Shown: in pieces, positions 1-7,123 of the stretch
How the letters are laid out: every line of letters starts with the position of its first letter
How positions within the stretch are numbered: position 1 is the first letter of the stretch
Source of the DNA: Psychrilyobacter sp.
GTDB lineage: Bacteria > Fusobacteriota > Fusobacteriia > Fusobacteriales > Fusobacteriaceae
DNA: 8,220 nucleotides
Assembly: GCA_023145315.1 (NCBI GenBank)
Contig: JAGLEA010000217.1
Location: forward strand, 1 to 8,220
Direction of reading: 5' to 3'
Program-made: the position numbers and the translations under genes
The notes under the pieces: generated by a model
The model's database searches: none
What the model was told of the DNA's origin: nothing
What the model saw: only the letters and a program-made list of their open reading frames with translations

Positions 1-998
1 GGAGTTTTTATTTGCACTACATGTCCTGCTTTTTTATCAGCGAATAATTTGATGTCTTCTAGTGTATTACACCATTCGTCTGCTACTAACTCTAAGTCAA
101 TACCTCTCTTATCTAGTTCTGCTGTAAGAGCTGATAATGCATCTACAGTAGCCTCTCTTTCCTCTAAATCCATAGGACCTTCGATTCTTAAGTGGAATGG
201 TTTTGCTGCTTCTTCTAATGTTGCTAAGTAATCAGCTTGTTTTTGAATATCTTGATCAAATATTACTCCGATAGTTCCGTATACATCAATATGGAATATT
301 GGCATATAGTTGTCATCTTCTCTTAATTTTAATACTCTATCGCTTAACCATTTTACATATTCTCTTAATATAGATCCATCTTGACCTAATTTTGTTTCTA
401 CGTGATTGATAAGTGCATGTGGCATGATATCTGCACCTTTTATAATCATCTTGTCAGCACTATTTTTTCTATCGTCACCTGATTGAGTAAATAATGGTAA
501 TCTTTTGATTTTTACATCTGTTTTATATTCTTTTTTGATTATTTCTGCCATAGTTACTTTATTTGTTTTTGCTGCTGCATCTAGGATAGCTTGAGAAATT
601 CCATATCTAATAGCAGTATGTAATCTCTTTCCATCTATTTCCATAGCTTCTAATTCTTCTGCTAATATTCTAAATTCACTAACATCTCTTCCTATTAATT
701 TAGGAGCGATCTCTTTTTGAATTACAGGAATAAAATCTTTTGCTAAAAATAGTGGATCTCTTCCACCAGCACCAGAATATTGTACTGCTGCACAGTCTCC
801 ATGAGCTACTTGTCCATCTTCTAATATAAACATTACAGATATTGATTCTCCTGCTTGTCTAATCCTTGTAAATCCTTCTGTTACAGGTTCTCCTACATAG
901 TCAAATCCATCATGACCTGCTCCAGCTTTTATTGCTCTTTGATCATCAAAATAAAATCCTGTCTTTCCTGCTGAACATACGATATTTACTATTTTCAT
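1..998 (-). CDS. mal: 3-methylaspartate ammonia-lyase (methylaspartase), C-terminus beyond window
   Basis: Eliminates ammonia from (2S,3S)-3-methylaspartate to give mesaconate, the step after glutamate mutase in the methylaspartate pathway of glutamate fermentation; cytosolic, enolase superfamily, Mg-dependent. The reading frame is open to the window edge, giving 332 complete residues of a protein usually about 413 long, so the last part of the barrel is missing only because the window stops. Residues visible at the same numbers as in the characterised clostridial/Citrobacter enzymes: His194 (in MPHALINH), Mg ligands Asp238 (FHIDVYG), Glu273 (RIEGPMD) and Asp307 (VADEWCNT), Gln329 and the catalytic base Lys331 (VQIKT), the last residues before the edge. 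The N-terminus (MKIVNIVCSAGKTGFYFDD) is typical of the family. The start at 998 follows an AAGGGG ribosome site about 10 nt upstream; another ATG nearby is out of frame. It follows murI by 28 bp, so it is probably the last known gene of the glm operon in view. Very confident. Confidence 0.97.
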   Translation of the reverse strand, partial: MKIVNIVCSAGKTGFYFDDQRAIKAGAGHDGFDYVGEPVTEGFTRIRQAGESISVMFILEDGQVAHGDCAAVQYSGAGGRDPLFLAKDFIPVIQKEIAPKLIGRDVSEFRILAEELEAMEIDGKRLHTAIRYGISQAILDAAAKTNKVTMAEIIKKEYKTDVKIKRLPLFTQSGDDRKNSADKMIIKGADIMPHALINHVETKLGQDGSILREYVKWLSDRVLKLREDDNYMPIFHIDVYGTIGVIFDQDIQKQADYLATLEEAAKPFHLRIEGPMDLEEREATVDALSALTAELDKRGIDLELVADEWCNTLEDIKLFADKKAGHVVQIKT

Positions 999-1026
999 CT
1001 AAATTCATCCCCTTAAAATATTTTAT

Positions 1027-1818
1027 TTATAGTTCTTTTTTTATACTTTTTATCTTACGACCAAGTATTCCTTTGGCTAATTTATCAAACTCTTCTACAA
1101 TACCAGATGTATAAAAACTCACCTTTCTATCTACAGTTAATAAATTTTCTATTTTATTTAACTTCAATTTTAATATTACATCTTTTGCTGTTTCTCTAGC
1201 AGGATCTACTGTTTTTCTACCACTAAGTTGTGCTTCAAAATTCTTTTTAATGATAGGATAGTGTGTACAACCTAGAACTACAGTGTCTACTTTTTCTGGT
1301 AATCTATCTATATATTTTTTTAGAAGTTTTTGATTCTCTTGCGTATCTTGCCAATGTGATTCTATCATTTGACATAATGGTCCACAACCAACTTCAAAAA
1401 CCTCTATACTTTTATCTATTTTTTTGATTTCTTTTTTATAAGCATTTGTTTTTGCTGTTAGTGGTGTTGACAAAATACCTATTTTTTTTGTAAGTGTCTT
1501 TTTTATTGCTCCCTTTGCACCTGGCATTATAACTCCTACTATAGGAATTTTTATCTCCTTCTCCAAAGCTTCAACACATATTGCAGTGGCAGTATTACAT
1601 GCCACCACTATTAACTTAACTTTTTCTGTTTTTAAAAACTCCACTATTTCAAAACAAAAATTTAAAACTTCCTCTGTCTCTCTATCTCCATAAGGAGCTC
1701 TTTTATTATCCCCAAAATATATTATATCCTCGTTTGGAAGTTTCTTTTCTATCTCTTTTAAGATCGTTAAGCCACCTATTCCAGAGTCAAATATTCCTAT
1801 TGCTCTCCTCTCTTTCAT
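1027..1818 (-). CDS. murI: Glutamate racemase
   Basis: Interconverts L- and D-glutamate without cofactor, using two cysteines; normally it supplies D-glutamate for peptidoglycan. Full length at 263 residues. Both half-sites of the Asp/Glu racemase fold are intact: GIFDSGIGGLT (Asp11, Ser12), YFGDNKRAPYGDR (34-46), VVACNTATA with catalytic Cys74, and VLGCTHYP with catalytic Cys184 and His186. The start at 1818 has an AGGAGA ribosome site about 6 nt upstream. What is unusual is its place: it sits between glmE (31 bp upstream) and the lyase gene (28 bp downstream) in the glutamate-fermentation operon. It may therefore feed D-glutamate into catabolism, or may simply be the housekeeping murI carried in a highly expressed operon; the sequence cannot separate these. 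The common VIEPGA motif reads VIMPGA (residues 96-101), a minor change. Confidence 0.96.
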   Translation of the reverse strand: MKERRAIGIFDSGIGGLTILKEIEKKLPNEDIIYFGDNKRAPYGDRETEEVLNFCFEIVEFLKTEKVKLIVVACNTATAICVEALEKEIKIPIVGVIMPGAKGAIKKTLTKKIGILSTPLTAKTNAYKKEIKKIDKSIEVFEVGCGPLCQMIESHWQDTQENQKLLKKYIDRLPEKVDTVVLGCTHYPIIKKNFEAQLSGRKTVDPARETAKDVILKLKLNKIENLLTVDRKVSFYTSGIVEEFDKLAKGILGRKIKSIKKEL

Positions 1819-1849
1819 GATACTTCTCCTATTGATTATAAAAGTTAAT

Positions 1850-3313
1850 CTATCCTTTAAATCCTTCGGGTCTTCCTATTAATTTTCCTTTCCCTACTGC
1901 AAATATATCATCTACTGTCATTTGGAAACTAACTTCTCTATTTTCTTCATCTGCTCTCTTTTGTAATTCAGATCTATTAAATTCTTTTATCTCATCTGTA
2001 AATGGAAGATTTCCAGTTTCTAAATATCTTATTCTTCCGTTATTGTCTCTAGCTGGTAACATTTTTCCTGCATTTACATTGGCAGGTGCGAATGGAATAT
2101 CAATAACTCCTTGTTTTACAGCTTCTATAGTTCCTATTGCTAAGTCACCGTCACCTAGTTCTAATACTTTATCCATAATACATTTTATCTCAGCCTTGAT
2201 CTGTTTTACTTCTTTTCTCAAAGCTTCTGACTCTAACATTCTTTGACCTTCTAATAGGTTTAAAACCATCTTAGTTGTCTTTATACCATTTGCATTTGCT
2301 TCCTTTGTTGGTATTCCGATTGCTTCATGAGTTGTTTTTACAATAACTTTTGTCGCTCCTGCCATTCTTGCAGCAGACGCCCCATTTGCTATAACACCAT
2401 AGGCTTTTGATTCATCCTCTGGGAATCCACCCATCCATTGATGAAATACAGTTGTTAATTGCATATCTTTATATCCATACTCATCACAATACTCTTGTGA
2501 TAAATCTTGTAATGTCTTTATAGCTGCTACATCTTGAATTAAGTTTCCACATTGTCCATATCCTAGAGTTATACTTTTAACTCCTTGCTCTGCTGCTAAT
2601 AGACACTCTATTATTTGCACAGCATTTGAAATTGAAGCAGGAACTAATGTTCCAGTTAATGGACCATAAGGTTCTCTATTAATAGAAACACCTTGCTCTT
2701 GGTACCATCCTACTAATCTATCAACATATTGCCAATCTCTAATTGTTCTTTCCATAGATACAGATTTTGCATATGGTAAGTTATAAGATATTCCTCCACC
2801 TTCATATGATGTCCATCCTGCTGACATTGTAATCTCTGCTAATAATCTAGCATCAGGAGTTCCATGTCTAACTTGTAATGGTTTGTTAGTCTCTAATACG
2901 ACTCTTTTACATCCTTCTACACCATAGTTAACACCTGGGAATCCATTAAGTAATGATCTTCCAGCTTTTTCAGAAGCTTTTATCCCCTTTTCACATTCTT
3001 CATATCTATTTAATCTAGTATATGAGTCAATTGTAGAAGGTAGTAAATCTGCTCCACCCTCTGTATCTAAAAAGTTCAATAATTCTATATGCTCATCTAG
3101 AAGTGCTACTCCTGCTCTTGGTTGTGCTAGAGTTTTACCATCTAATTTTGCTTGCCATAATTTTTTTGCAAAGTTTTTATGATCAGGTAGTTCTTTTTGA
3201 AATTTAACTCCCTCTTCTAAATTAACTCCTTTACCTGTTGGCCACTGTTCTAAAACCTCTTCTCTTATTTTAAAAAACTCTTCTTCACTTAATTTTTTAT
3301 TTCTAATTTGCAT
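1850..3313 (-). CDS. glmE: Glutamate mutase (methylaspartate mutase) epsilon subunit
   Basis: Catalytic TIM-barrel subunit of adenosylcobalamin-dependent glutamate mutase, which rearranges L-glutamate to (2S,3S)-3-methylaspartate as a complex with the sigma subunit GlmS. It has 487 residues against about 483-485 in clostridia, so it is complete. The substrate-binding residues known from the Clostridium cochlearium structure fall at the same numbers: the arginine claw Arg66 (AQPRAGV), Arg100 (SYTRLNR) and Arg149 (QVRHGT), then Glu171 (SYEGGG), Tyr177 and Tyr181 (SYNLPY), and Lys326 and Glu330 (VKTTHEA). The start at 3313 is preceded by a TAGGGGG ribosome site, and the gene begins 20 bp after glmL, implying co-transcription. 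No truncation or frameshift is seen. Function is essentially certain from the residue agreement. Confidence 0.98.
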   Translation of the reverse strand: MQIRNKKLSEEEFFKIREEVLEQWPTGKGVNLEEGVKFQKELPDHKNFAKKLWQAKLDGKTLAQPRAGVALLDEHIELLNFLDTEGGADLLPSTIDSYTRLNRYEECEKGIKASEKAGRSLLNGFPGVNYGVEGCKRVVLETNKPLQVRHGTPDARLLAEITMSAGWTSYEGGGISYNLPYAKSVSMERTIRDWQYVDRLVGWYQEQGVSINREPYGPLTGTLVPASISNAVQIIECLLAAEQGVKSITLGYGQCGNLIQDVAAIKTLQDLSQEYCDEYGYKDMQLTTVFHQWMGGFPEDESKAYGVIANGASAARMAGATKVIVKTTHEAIGIPTKEANANGIKTTKMVLNLLEGQRMLESEALRKEVKQIKAEIKCIMDKVLELGDGDLAIGTIEAVKQGVIDIPFAPANVNAGKMLPARDNNGRIRYLETGNLPFTDEIKEFNRSELQKRADEENREVSFQMTVDDIFAVGKGKLIGRPEGFKG

Positions 3314-3333
3314 TAATTTATCCCCCTAATTTT

Positions 3334-4743
3334 TTAACATTCTTTTAAATACTTCTTCATTATTCTAACAGCTAGATTTGGTTTTTCATCTGCTAATAAT
3401 CCCATTGCTGACAATATATATGTTTTGTCTATTAGATATTTTGGTGCTCTTGGTTTTAAATGTACTGGCTCTGCTGGATCAAAACATCCTGCTTTCAATA
3501 TTTTTTCAGGATTTTTACTATGAACTAATACTCCTCCAGTTCCAATAACATACTTTACATCTAGTAGGTCTTTTCCGTGCTGATAGTACATCACTCCCAT
3601 AGGGGTATATACACTTTCTAGCCAACCACAATGTCTTATCATTGCGATTTCTGTTCCTGCTGCTGCCATAGCTTCGTCAAATACAGTTTCCTCTCCCTCT
3701 TTTGGAATCATCATTATATCTTCGTGTCGCTTGTTACAGTGAAGCTTTATATCTATCTCTTTATTGGTATCATTTAAATATTTTCTTATTTTTTTTGTCC
3801 CTGCTGCTTCTAATAGTGATAGAGCTGAATATCTCATCCCTAGGTCACCTTCTACAGTTCTTTTAGCAAATGGCTCTTCTAATCCCTTTGGTATAACACC
3901 ATCATTAGTTGGCTCTCCCTCTGCTAATGAATGAATGTCAGTTGTTGCTCCACCTATATCTACAATCATTAAATTTCCTAATCCATCTTCATCATCACTT
4001 CCTTGTGATAATATTTCTGCAGCACTTAGTACTGCTGCTGGTGTTGGCATTAATATTCCAGAAATATAGTCTTCTGCGTTTTTCATTCCCTTTGCTTCTA
4101 CAATTTTTGTCATAAATATATTTCTTATAGCTTCTCTTGTAGGCTTTTCATTTATTTTATTTAGCTCTGGCATAACATTTTCGGTTATTATATAATCTAT
4201 ATTACTCTCTTCAAATATTTCTATTATCTCATCATTTGCACTTTTATTTCCCGCTACTAAAACTGGAATTTCAATCTTGAATTCAGCAATTAATTTTGCA
4301 TTGTGAATAATACATTTTTTATTTCCACCATTTGTACCACCTGCTAGTAGTATAATATCTGCATCAGAATCCTTTATCTCTTTTATCTCACTTTTATTTA
4401 ATTCATAGGAATATGTTTTCATAATCCTAGCACCTGCTCCTAATGCAGATTTTTTAGCTGCTTCAGCTGTTAATGCTGGAACTAACCCAATGGCAAACAT
4501 CTTTAATCCACCTGCTGCAGATGAACAAGCTATTTTTTTTATGAAATTAACTTCTTCTATCTTTATTTTTTTCTCTATCTCTATTTTCAATTTTGCAAAA
4601 GCATTATTAAACCCATTCATTATGTCGTCTTCTATGGTAGTTATGTCTTTTGCACTTGCTAATATTTCTTCAGAATCAATATCTACTGCTGTAAGTTTCG
4701 TATATGTACTTCCAAAATCTATTAATAAATAAGCATTCATCAT
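3334..4743 (-). CDS. glmL: GlmL/MutL, ASKHA-type ATPase partner of glutamate mutase
   Basis: The protein encoded between the two mutase subunits in clostridial glutamate mutase operons; it belongs to the actin/Hsp70/sugar-kinase ATPase superfamily. Its family role is thought to be maintenance or reactivation of the B12 enzyme; it is not part of the active mutase. It has 469 residues, close to the clostridial protein (about 462). Nucleotide-binding signatures are visible: phosphate-1 loop LLIDFGSTYTKLT (Asp9, residues 6-18), AGGTNGG (134-140), phosphate-2 motif DIGGATTDIHS (262-272) and a later glycine motif GTGG (401-404) suiting the adenosine site. The start has two tandem ATG codons; the first, at 4743, sits 7 nt after AGGAG and was chosen. 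It is 37 bp from glmS and 20 bp from glmE. No relation to the DNA mismatch repair MutL apart from the name. Confidence 0.95.
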   Translation of the reverse strand: MMNAYLLIDFGSTYTKLTAVDIDSEEILASAKDITTIEDDIMNGFNNAFAKLKIEIEKKIKIEEVNFIKKIACSSAAGGLKMFAIGLVPALTAEAAKKSALGAGARIMKTYSYELNKSEIKEIKDSDADIILLAGGTNGGNKKCIIHNAKLIAEFKIEIPVLVAGNKSANDEIIEIFEESNIDYIITENVMPELNKINEKPTREAIRNIFMTKIVEAKGMKNAEDYISGILMPTPAAVLSAAEILSQGSDDEDGLGNLMIVDIGGATTDIHSLAEGEPTNDGVIPKGLEEPFAKRTVEGDLGMRYSALSLLEAAGTKKIRKYLNDTNKEIDIKLHCNKRHEDIMMIPKEGEETVFDEAMAAAGTEIAMIRHCGWLESVYTPMGVMYYQHGKDLLDVKYVIGTGGVLVHSKNPEKILKAGCFDPAEPVHLKPRAPKYLIDKTYILSAMGLLADEKPNLAVRIMKKYLKEC

Positions 4744-4780
4744 TCTTAAGCTCCTATACTCTTTATAGTCTTTATTCTCT

Positions 4781-5197
4781 CTACTTCATCCCTAAGTCTG
4801 TTTTAATGTCTTCTGCTGTAGTTTCTATAGGTGTTCCTGGCTTATAAACTCTATCAAATCCCATATCTATAAATCTTTTTTCTACACTTTCCCATACTTG
4901 CTTTCCTACAACTATATTTCCACCTACATATAATTTTACATCTTCTAATCCTGCTTCATTACATTTTTCTTTAAATCCTTCGCAATCTAGCTCTCCGTGA
5001 CCATATAATGATGATACAATAATTGCGTCTGCATTTGTCTCAACAGCTGCATTTATAAAATCTTCTTGTGGAGAAATAACTCCTACATTTATAATATTGA
5101 ACCCTTGTTGAGTTAGAACGTGATCAATTATTTTGTTCCCAACTGCATGACAATCTGATCCTATTACTCCTATAACTATTGTTTTTCCATTTTTCAT
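4781..5197 (-). CDS. glmS: Glutamate mutase sigma subunit, cobalamin-binding
   Basis: Small B12-binding Rossmann-like subunit of glutamate mutase; it holds adenosylcobalamin in the base-off/His-on form, with the histidine of DxHxxG as lower axial cobalt ligand, and joins GlmE to form the active site. It has 138 residues against 137 in clostridia. The signature is intact: Asp15-x-His17-x-x-Gly20 in GSDCHAVGNKIIDH, followed by the SxL element in VSSLYGHGE (Ser62-Leu64) and the GG motif in VGGNIVVGK (Gly92-Gly93), the usual order for nucleotide-tail binding. The start at 5197 has GGAGG 6 nt upstream. As first gene of the operon it lies directly behind the promoter at 5255-5283. This is not glucosamine-6-phosphate synthase, which shares the symbol; mutS is the older alternative name. 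Confidence 0.98.
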   Translation of the reverse strand: MKNGKTIVIGVIGSDCHAVGNKIIDHVLTQQGFNIINVGVISPQEDFINAAVETNADAIIVSSLYGHGELDCEGFKEKCNEAGLEDVKLYVGGNIVVGKQVWESVEKRFIDMGFDRVYKPGTPIETTAEDIKTDLGMK

Positions 5198-5254
5198 TTT
5201 TGGCCTCCAGATAACCTTTTAATTATATATATTTTTTTTTATTTCTATGTGCTT

Positions 5255-5283
5255 ATTTTATTAGATTTTTAGGAAAATTACAA
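5255..5283 (-). promoter_or_regulatory. Candidate sigma70 promoter of the glmS-glmL-glmE-murI-mal operon
   Basis: On the minus strand TTGTAA (5278-5283) is followed after exactly 17 nt by TAAAAT (5255-5260), 4/6 and 5/6 matches to the -35 and -10 consensus. Transcription would begin near 5248, about 50 nt before the glmS start. In such A/T-rich DNA chance matches are common, so the position is supported mainly by the ideal spacing and its place directly upstream of the first gene. Confidence 0.55.
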
Positions 5284-5381
5284 TAACTTCTAATATTCAA
5301 AATAAAAATACTAACTACTATTAACATTTATTTAATATATGATTTCTATTTAAATTGAACTTACTTTTTCTTAGATTAACC

Positions 5382-5391
5382 TTAGTACTAA
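5382..5391. repeat. Perfect 10-bp palindrome upstream of the glm promoter
   Basis: TTAGTACTAA is its own reverse complement and lies about 100 bp upstream of the predicted -35 element of the glm operon. It could be a protein binding site, but at this length and base composition it could also be chance. Confidence 0.25.
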
Positions 5392-5475
5392 AAATTTGTG
5401 CGTTAAGTGGTAAAAAATCACTCTTTTATTGTTGATTTATTTATTTTTTCACAACAACCTATCACTAAAAAGGAA

Positions 5476-5509
5476 TCACCTATTTATTATATATATATTA
5501 AATAGGTGA
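5476..5509 (-). terminator. Hairpin terminator of the WYL/chorismate synthase-like operon
   Basis: A perfect 11-bp stem (5476-5486 with 5499-5509, arm TCACCTATTTA) encloses a 12-nt A/T loop. Read on the minus strand it lies about 40 nt after the stop at 5547 and is followed by TTCCTTTTT. On the plus strand it is followed by CTTTTATTTTTTT, so it may act in both directions, though no plus-strand gene precedes it here. It separates the upstream operon from the glm promoter. Confidence 0.75.
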
Positions 5510-5546
5510 ACTTTTATTTTTTTGTTTAATTTCAACCTCAATTAAC

Positions 5547-6227
5547 CTAATATAGTACAAGTGCTAAAAGTGAATCTACTACTACATCTCTAATTCCTGC
5601 CAAAGATGGTATTCTTCCTTCTTTTTTCATATGAGGTCCAAAAGTTACTATTACACTATTTTTATTTAATTTATAATCTTTTGCACTAGATCTACTATCT
5701 TTTATACCATTACCAAATTGAATAGCAGTTACTTCATTCATCAGGCTATATATGGCATTAGAAAAACTTCCCTTAATTTCATTTAAGTCTAGTGTATACG
5801 GTAAAATGCACTCTACAACACCACCTATAGAGTCCTCTGTTCCTAGCATCTTTTGAATCGCTATCTTTATATAATCTTTATTTTGTTCTGCTGTGTTTAT
5901 CCCACCAATCTCTTGTGCTAAAGCTTTAACTTCGTAAGAAAGATGTTTTTTGGCTATTGTGCCAGCCAATATCACTGCTGATAATTTATCACCATGTTTA
6001 TAATCAAAGATTATATCTTCACCAGTCATCACTTCTTCTATAATCCCTTGGATAACATCTATCTCCTCACGAGGATCAGGTGTTACCCCCTCCATCTTCC
6101 TCCTAAATAGATCCATTCCAAAATCTGTAGAAGTTATTTTTATACCTTTTTTTACTCCACTTACTATTACTTTCACACCATCTTCTTTTTCTAGAACCTC
6201 TACTTTTATATTATTTCCAAGTTTCAT
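5547..6227 (-). CDS. Short, catalytically degenerate chorismate synthase-like protein
   Basis: Function unknown. The 226-residue protein reads as a chorismate synthase (usually about 350-390 residues) with its active-site blocks removed. Matching segments occur in family order: GNNIKVEV (4-11) for the N-terminal GxxxRVTxFGESHG strand; VIVSGVKKGIKI (20-31) for VVIDGxPxGI; FRRKMEGVTPDPREEIDVIQGIIEEVMTG (41-69) for the RRxPG...R.EKD.VEILSGVFEGxTTG region; LAGTIAKKHL (87-96) for AAGAIAKK; IGGI (107-110); EDSIGGVVEC (131-140); VTAIQFGNGIK (166-176) for VKGVEFGxGF; and a C-terminal helix VVVDSLLALVL (215-225). Missing or changed: GESHG reads LEKED (12-16), the RPGHAD/RSSARET block between 80 and 81 is absent, the glycine-rich GGIxGGIS loop is absent, and GRHDP reads GRIPS (204-208). 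It should not make chorismate. The reading frame is intact with an AAGGAGAT ribosome site, arguing for a functional repurposed protein rather than decay. It follows the WYL gene by 25 bp. Homology is judged by eye from ordered motifs. Confidence 0.75.
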   Translation of the reverse strand: MKLGNNIKVEVLEKEDGVKVIVSGVKKGIKITSTDFGMDLFRRKMEGVTPDPREEIDVIQGIIEEVMTGEDIIFDYKHGDKLSAVILAGTIAKKHLSYEVKALAQEIGGINTAEQNKDYIKIAIQKMLGTEDSIGGVVECILPYTLDLNEIKGSFSNAIYSLMNEVTAIQFGNGIKDSRSSAKDYKLNKNSVIVTFGPHMKKEGRIPSLAGIRDVVVDSLLALVLY

Positions 6228-6252
6228 ATTTATCTCCTTTTTTATTTATATT

Positions 6253-7074
6253 TCATAATTTAAGTATCTTTTCTGCTCCTTCTAAAAACCAATTTCTTAG
6301 TCTCAATGGCTTTACTATCTCAACATCACCCATAAAATATGAAAAGTATCTTTTAATTTTTTCATCAGACCCTTCTACAATCCAAATATCACCTTTTTTT
6401 TCTAATAATTTTGGTCTATTTGTCTTTAGTCCTTGGTATTTTTGTTTCCCCTCTTTATTTAATTTTATTGTCACTTTTAATCCATAGGAAAGAAAGGGAT
6501 CAAAATCTTGTTTCACTTTTTCTAAATACTTTTTATCTCCTAAAAAACTTATCTCTTCTAATATATAGACATACCTTATATTTGATATCCTATAGTTTTT
6601 ATACTTTTCATCTTCTTCTAAATGGCAAAATAAATAGTTGCTTACCTCCATATTTGAATAGAGGACACTATATGGACTTACTATTTTTTCTCTATCATCA
6701 AATTTTATTTTTATTTTTTTATTTTTTTTTATTCCATCTTCTATCTTTTTTATCAATTTATTAAATATCAATCTTTCACGAACTACTTTTGACCGTGATA
6801 CGTAACCATAGATTATTGATCTCATGAAATTAGCTTCTGTGTCAAAGTCACTTTGATTATATGCTTCTATATACTCATCTTCCACTTTTTTATTTAGATT
6901 AAACTGAACTATTTCCTTCTCTCCTAAAAGCTCTTTTTCATCTATATCAATTAACCTTAGCTGATTTCTTACTAGATAATTTAACAGATAATTTTTAGTT
7001 ATTCCAAATTCTATTGCATCGTATTTTAAAATATCCCCCATATATTTAGGAATTGTTACCCGTACTTTTTTCAT
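6253..7074 (-). CDS. WYL-domain transcriptional regulator with ribbon-helix-helix-like N-terminus
   Basis: Probable ligand-responsive DNA-binding regulator, 273 residues. The middle (about 118-170) is a WYL domain: basic strand IKIKFDDREKIVSPYSVLYSN, then NYLFCH (WYL motif replaced by NYL, 146-148), then YKNYRISNIRYV, which matches the family's ...FRLDRI..V strand. The C-terminal part (about 195-272, VTIKLNKEG...GDVEIVKPLRLRNWFLEGAEKIL) resembles the WYL C-terminal extension. The N-terminus lacks the usual winged helix; residues 4-37 (VRVTIPKYMGDILKYDA followed by a GITKNYLLNYLVRN helix) look like a ribbon-helix-helix, and residues 55-95 (strand IVQFNL, then two helices) may be a second one. 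Lysine-rich low-complexity linker at 106-124. The start at 7074 has GAGGAGGG a few nt upstream. It heads a two-gene operon with the chorismate synthase-like gene and is divergent from cysK. Target genes are unknown; autoregulation is plausible given the repeats at its promoter. Confidence 0.82.
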   Translation of the reverse strand: MKKVRVTIPKYMGDILKYDAIEFGITKNYLLNYLVRNQLRLIDIDEKELLGEKEIVQFNLNKKVEDEYIEAYNQSDFDTEANFMRSIIYGYVSRSKVVRERLIFNKLIKKIEDGIKKNKKIKIKFDDREKIVSPYSVLYSNMEVSNYLFCHLEEDEKYKNYRISNIRYVYILEEISFLGDKKYLEKVKQDFDPFLSYGLKVTIKLNKEGKQKYQGLKTNRPKLLEKKGDIWIVEGSDEKIKRYFSYFMGDVEIVKPLRLRNWFLEGAEKILKL

Positions 7075-7090
7075 GATCCCTCCTCAAATG

Positions 7091-7123
7091 TTTATAAGTT
7101 TATATATCTAGAACACTTATAAA
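7091..7123. repeat. 8-bp inverted repeat in the leader of the WYL gene
   Basis: TTTATAAG (7091-7098) and CTTATAAA (7116-7123) are perfect reverse complements separated by 17 bp. They lie directly downstream of the predicted -10 element of the WYL promoter and span the likely transcription start, a position suited to a repressor operator or a leader hairpin. Arms this A/T-rich can arise by chance. Confidence 0.4.

Larger units (their letters stand above)
5198..5546. other. Non-coding region between the glm operon and the chorismate synthase-like gene
   Basis: 349 bases, extremely A/T-rich. It contains, from the glmS side, the GGAGG ribosome site (5204-5208), the candidate glm promoter (5255-5283), a 10-bp palindrome (5382-5391), two weak inverted repeats (5407-5423 and 5429-5457) and the hairpin terminator at 5476-5509. 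I see no convincing small gene, no tRNA, and no recognisable cobalamin riboswitch despite the B12 dependence of the genes downstream. The 5' untranslated leader from the predicted start point is only about 50 nt, too short for such a riboswitch. Confidence 0.7.

Noticed and set aside
3909..4115. Leucine-rich plus-strand open frame within glmL
   Set aside because: Shadow of the well-supported glmL reading frame on the other strand; no start signals.
4744..4780. Small CTATA/TATAG hairpin just before the glmL ribosome site
   Set aside because: Only a five-pair A/T stem; too weak to call a translational control element.
5253..5327. Possible 24-residue hydrophobic small protein on the minus strand upstream of glmS
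   Set aside because: No ribosome site, and it overlaps the predicted glm promoter, so the promoter's transcript would not include its start.
5407..5423. Six-pair hairpin followed by a T-run on the plus strand
   Set aside because: There is no plus-strand gene upstream to terminate and the stem includes a wobble pair; likely chance.
5679..5693. RSSA motif (residues 179-182) in the chorismate synthase-like protein as a remnant of RSSARET
   Set aside because: It lies after the EFGxGF-equivalent, whereas the true RSSARET block precedes the AAGAIAKK segment; position in the fold is wrong, so the match is coincidental.
6411..6764. Open frame of 117 codons on the plus strand with a leucine-rich, membrane-like product
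   Set aside because: It lies antisense to the WYL gene, has no ribosome site, and its hydrophobic composition is what the complement of a lysine/glutamate-rich A/T-rich gene gives.
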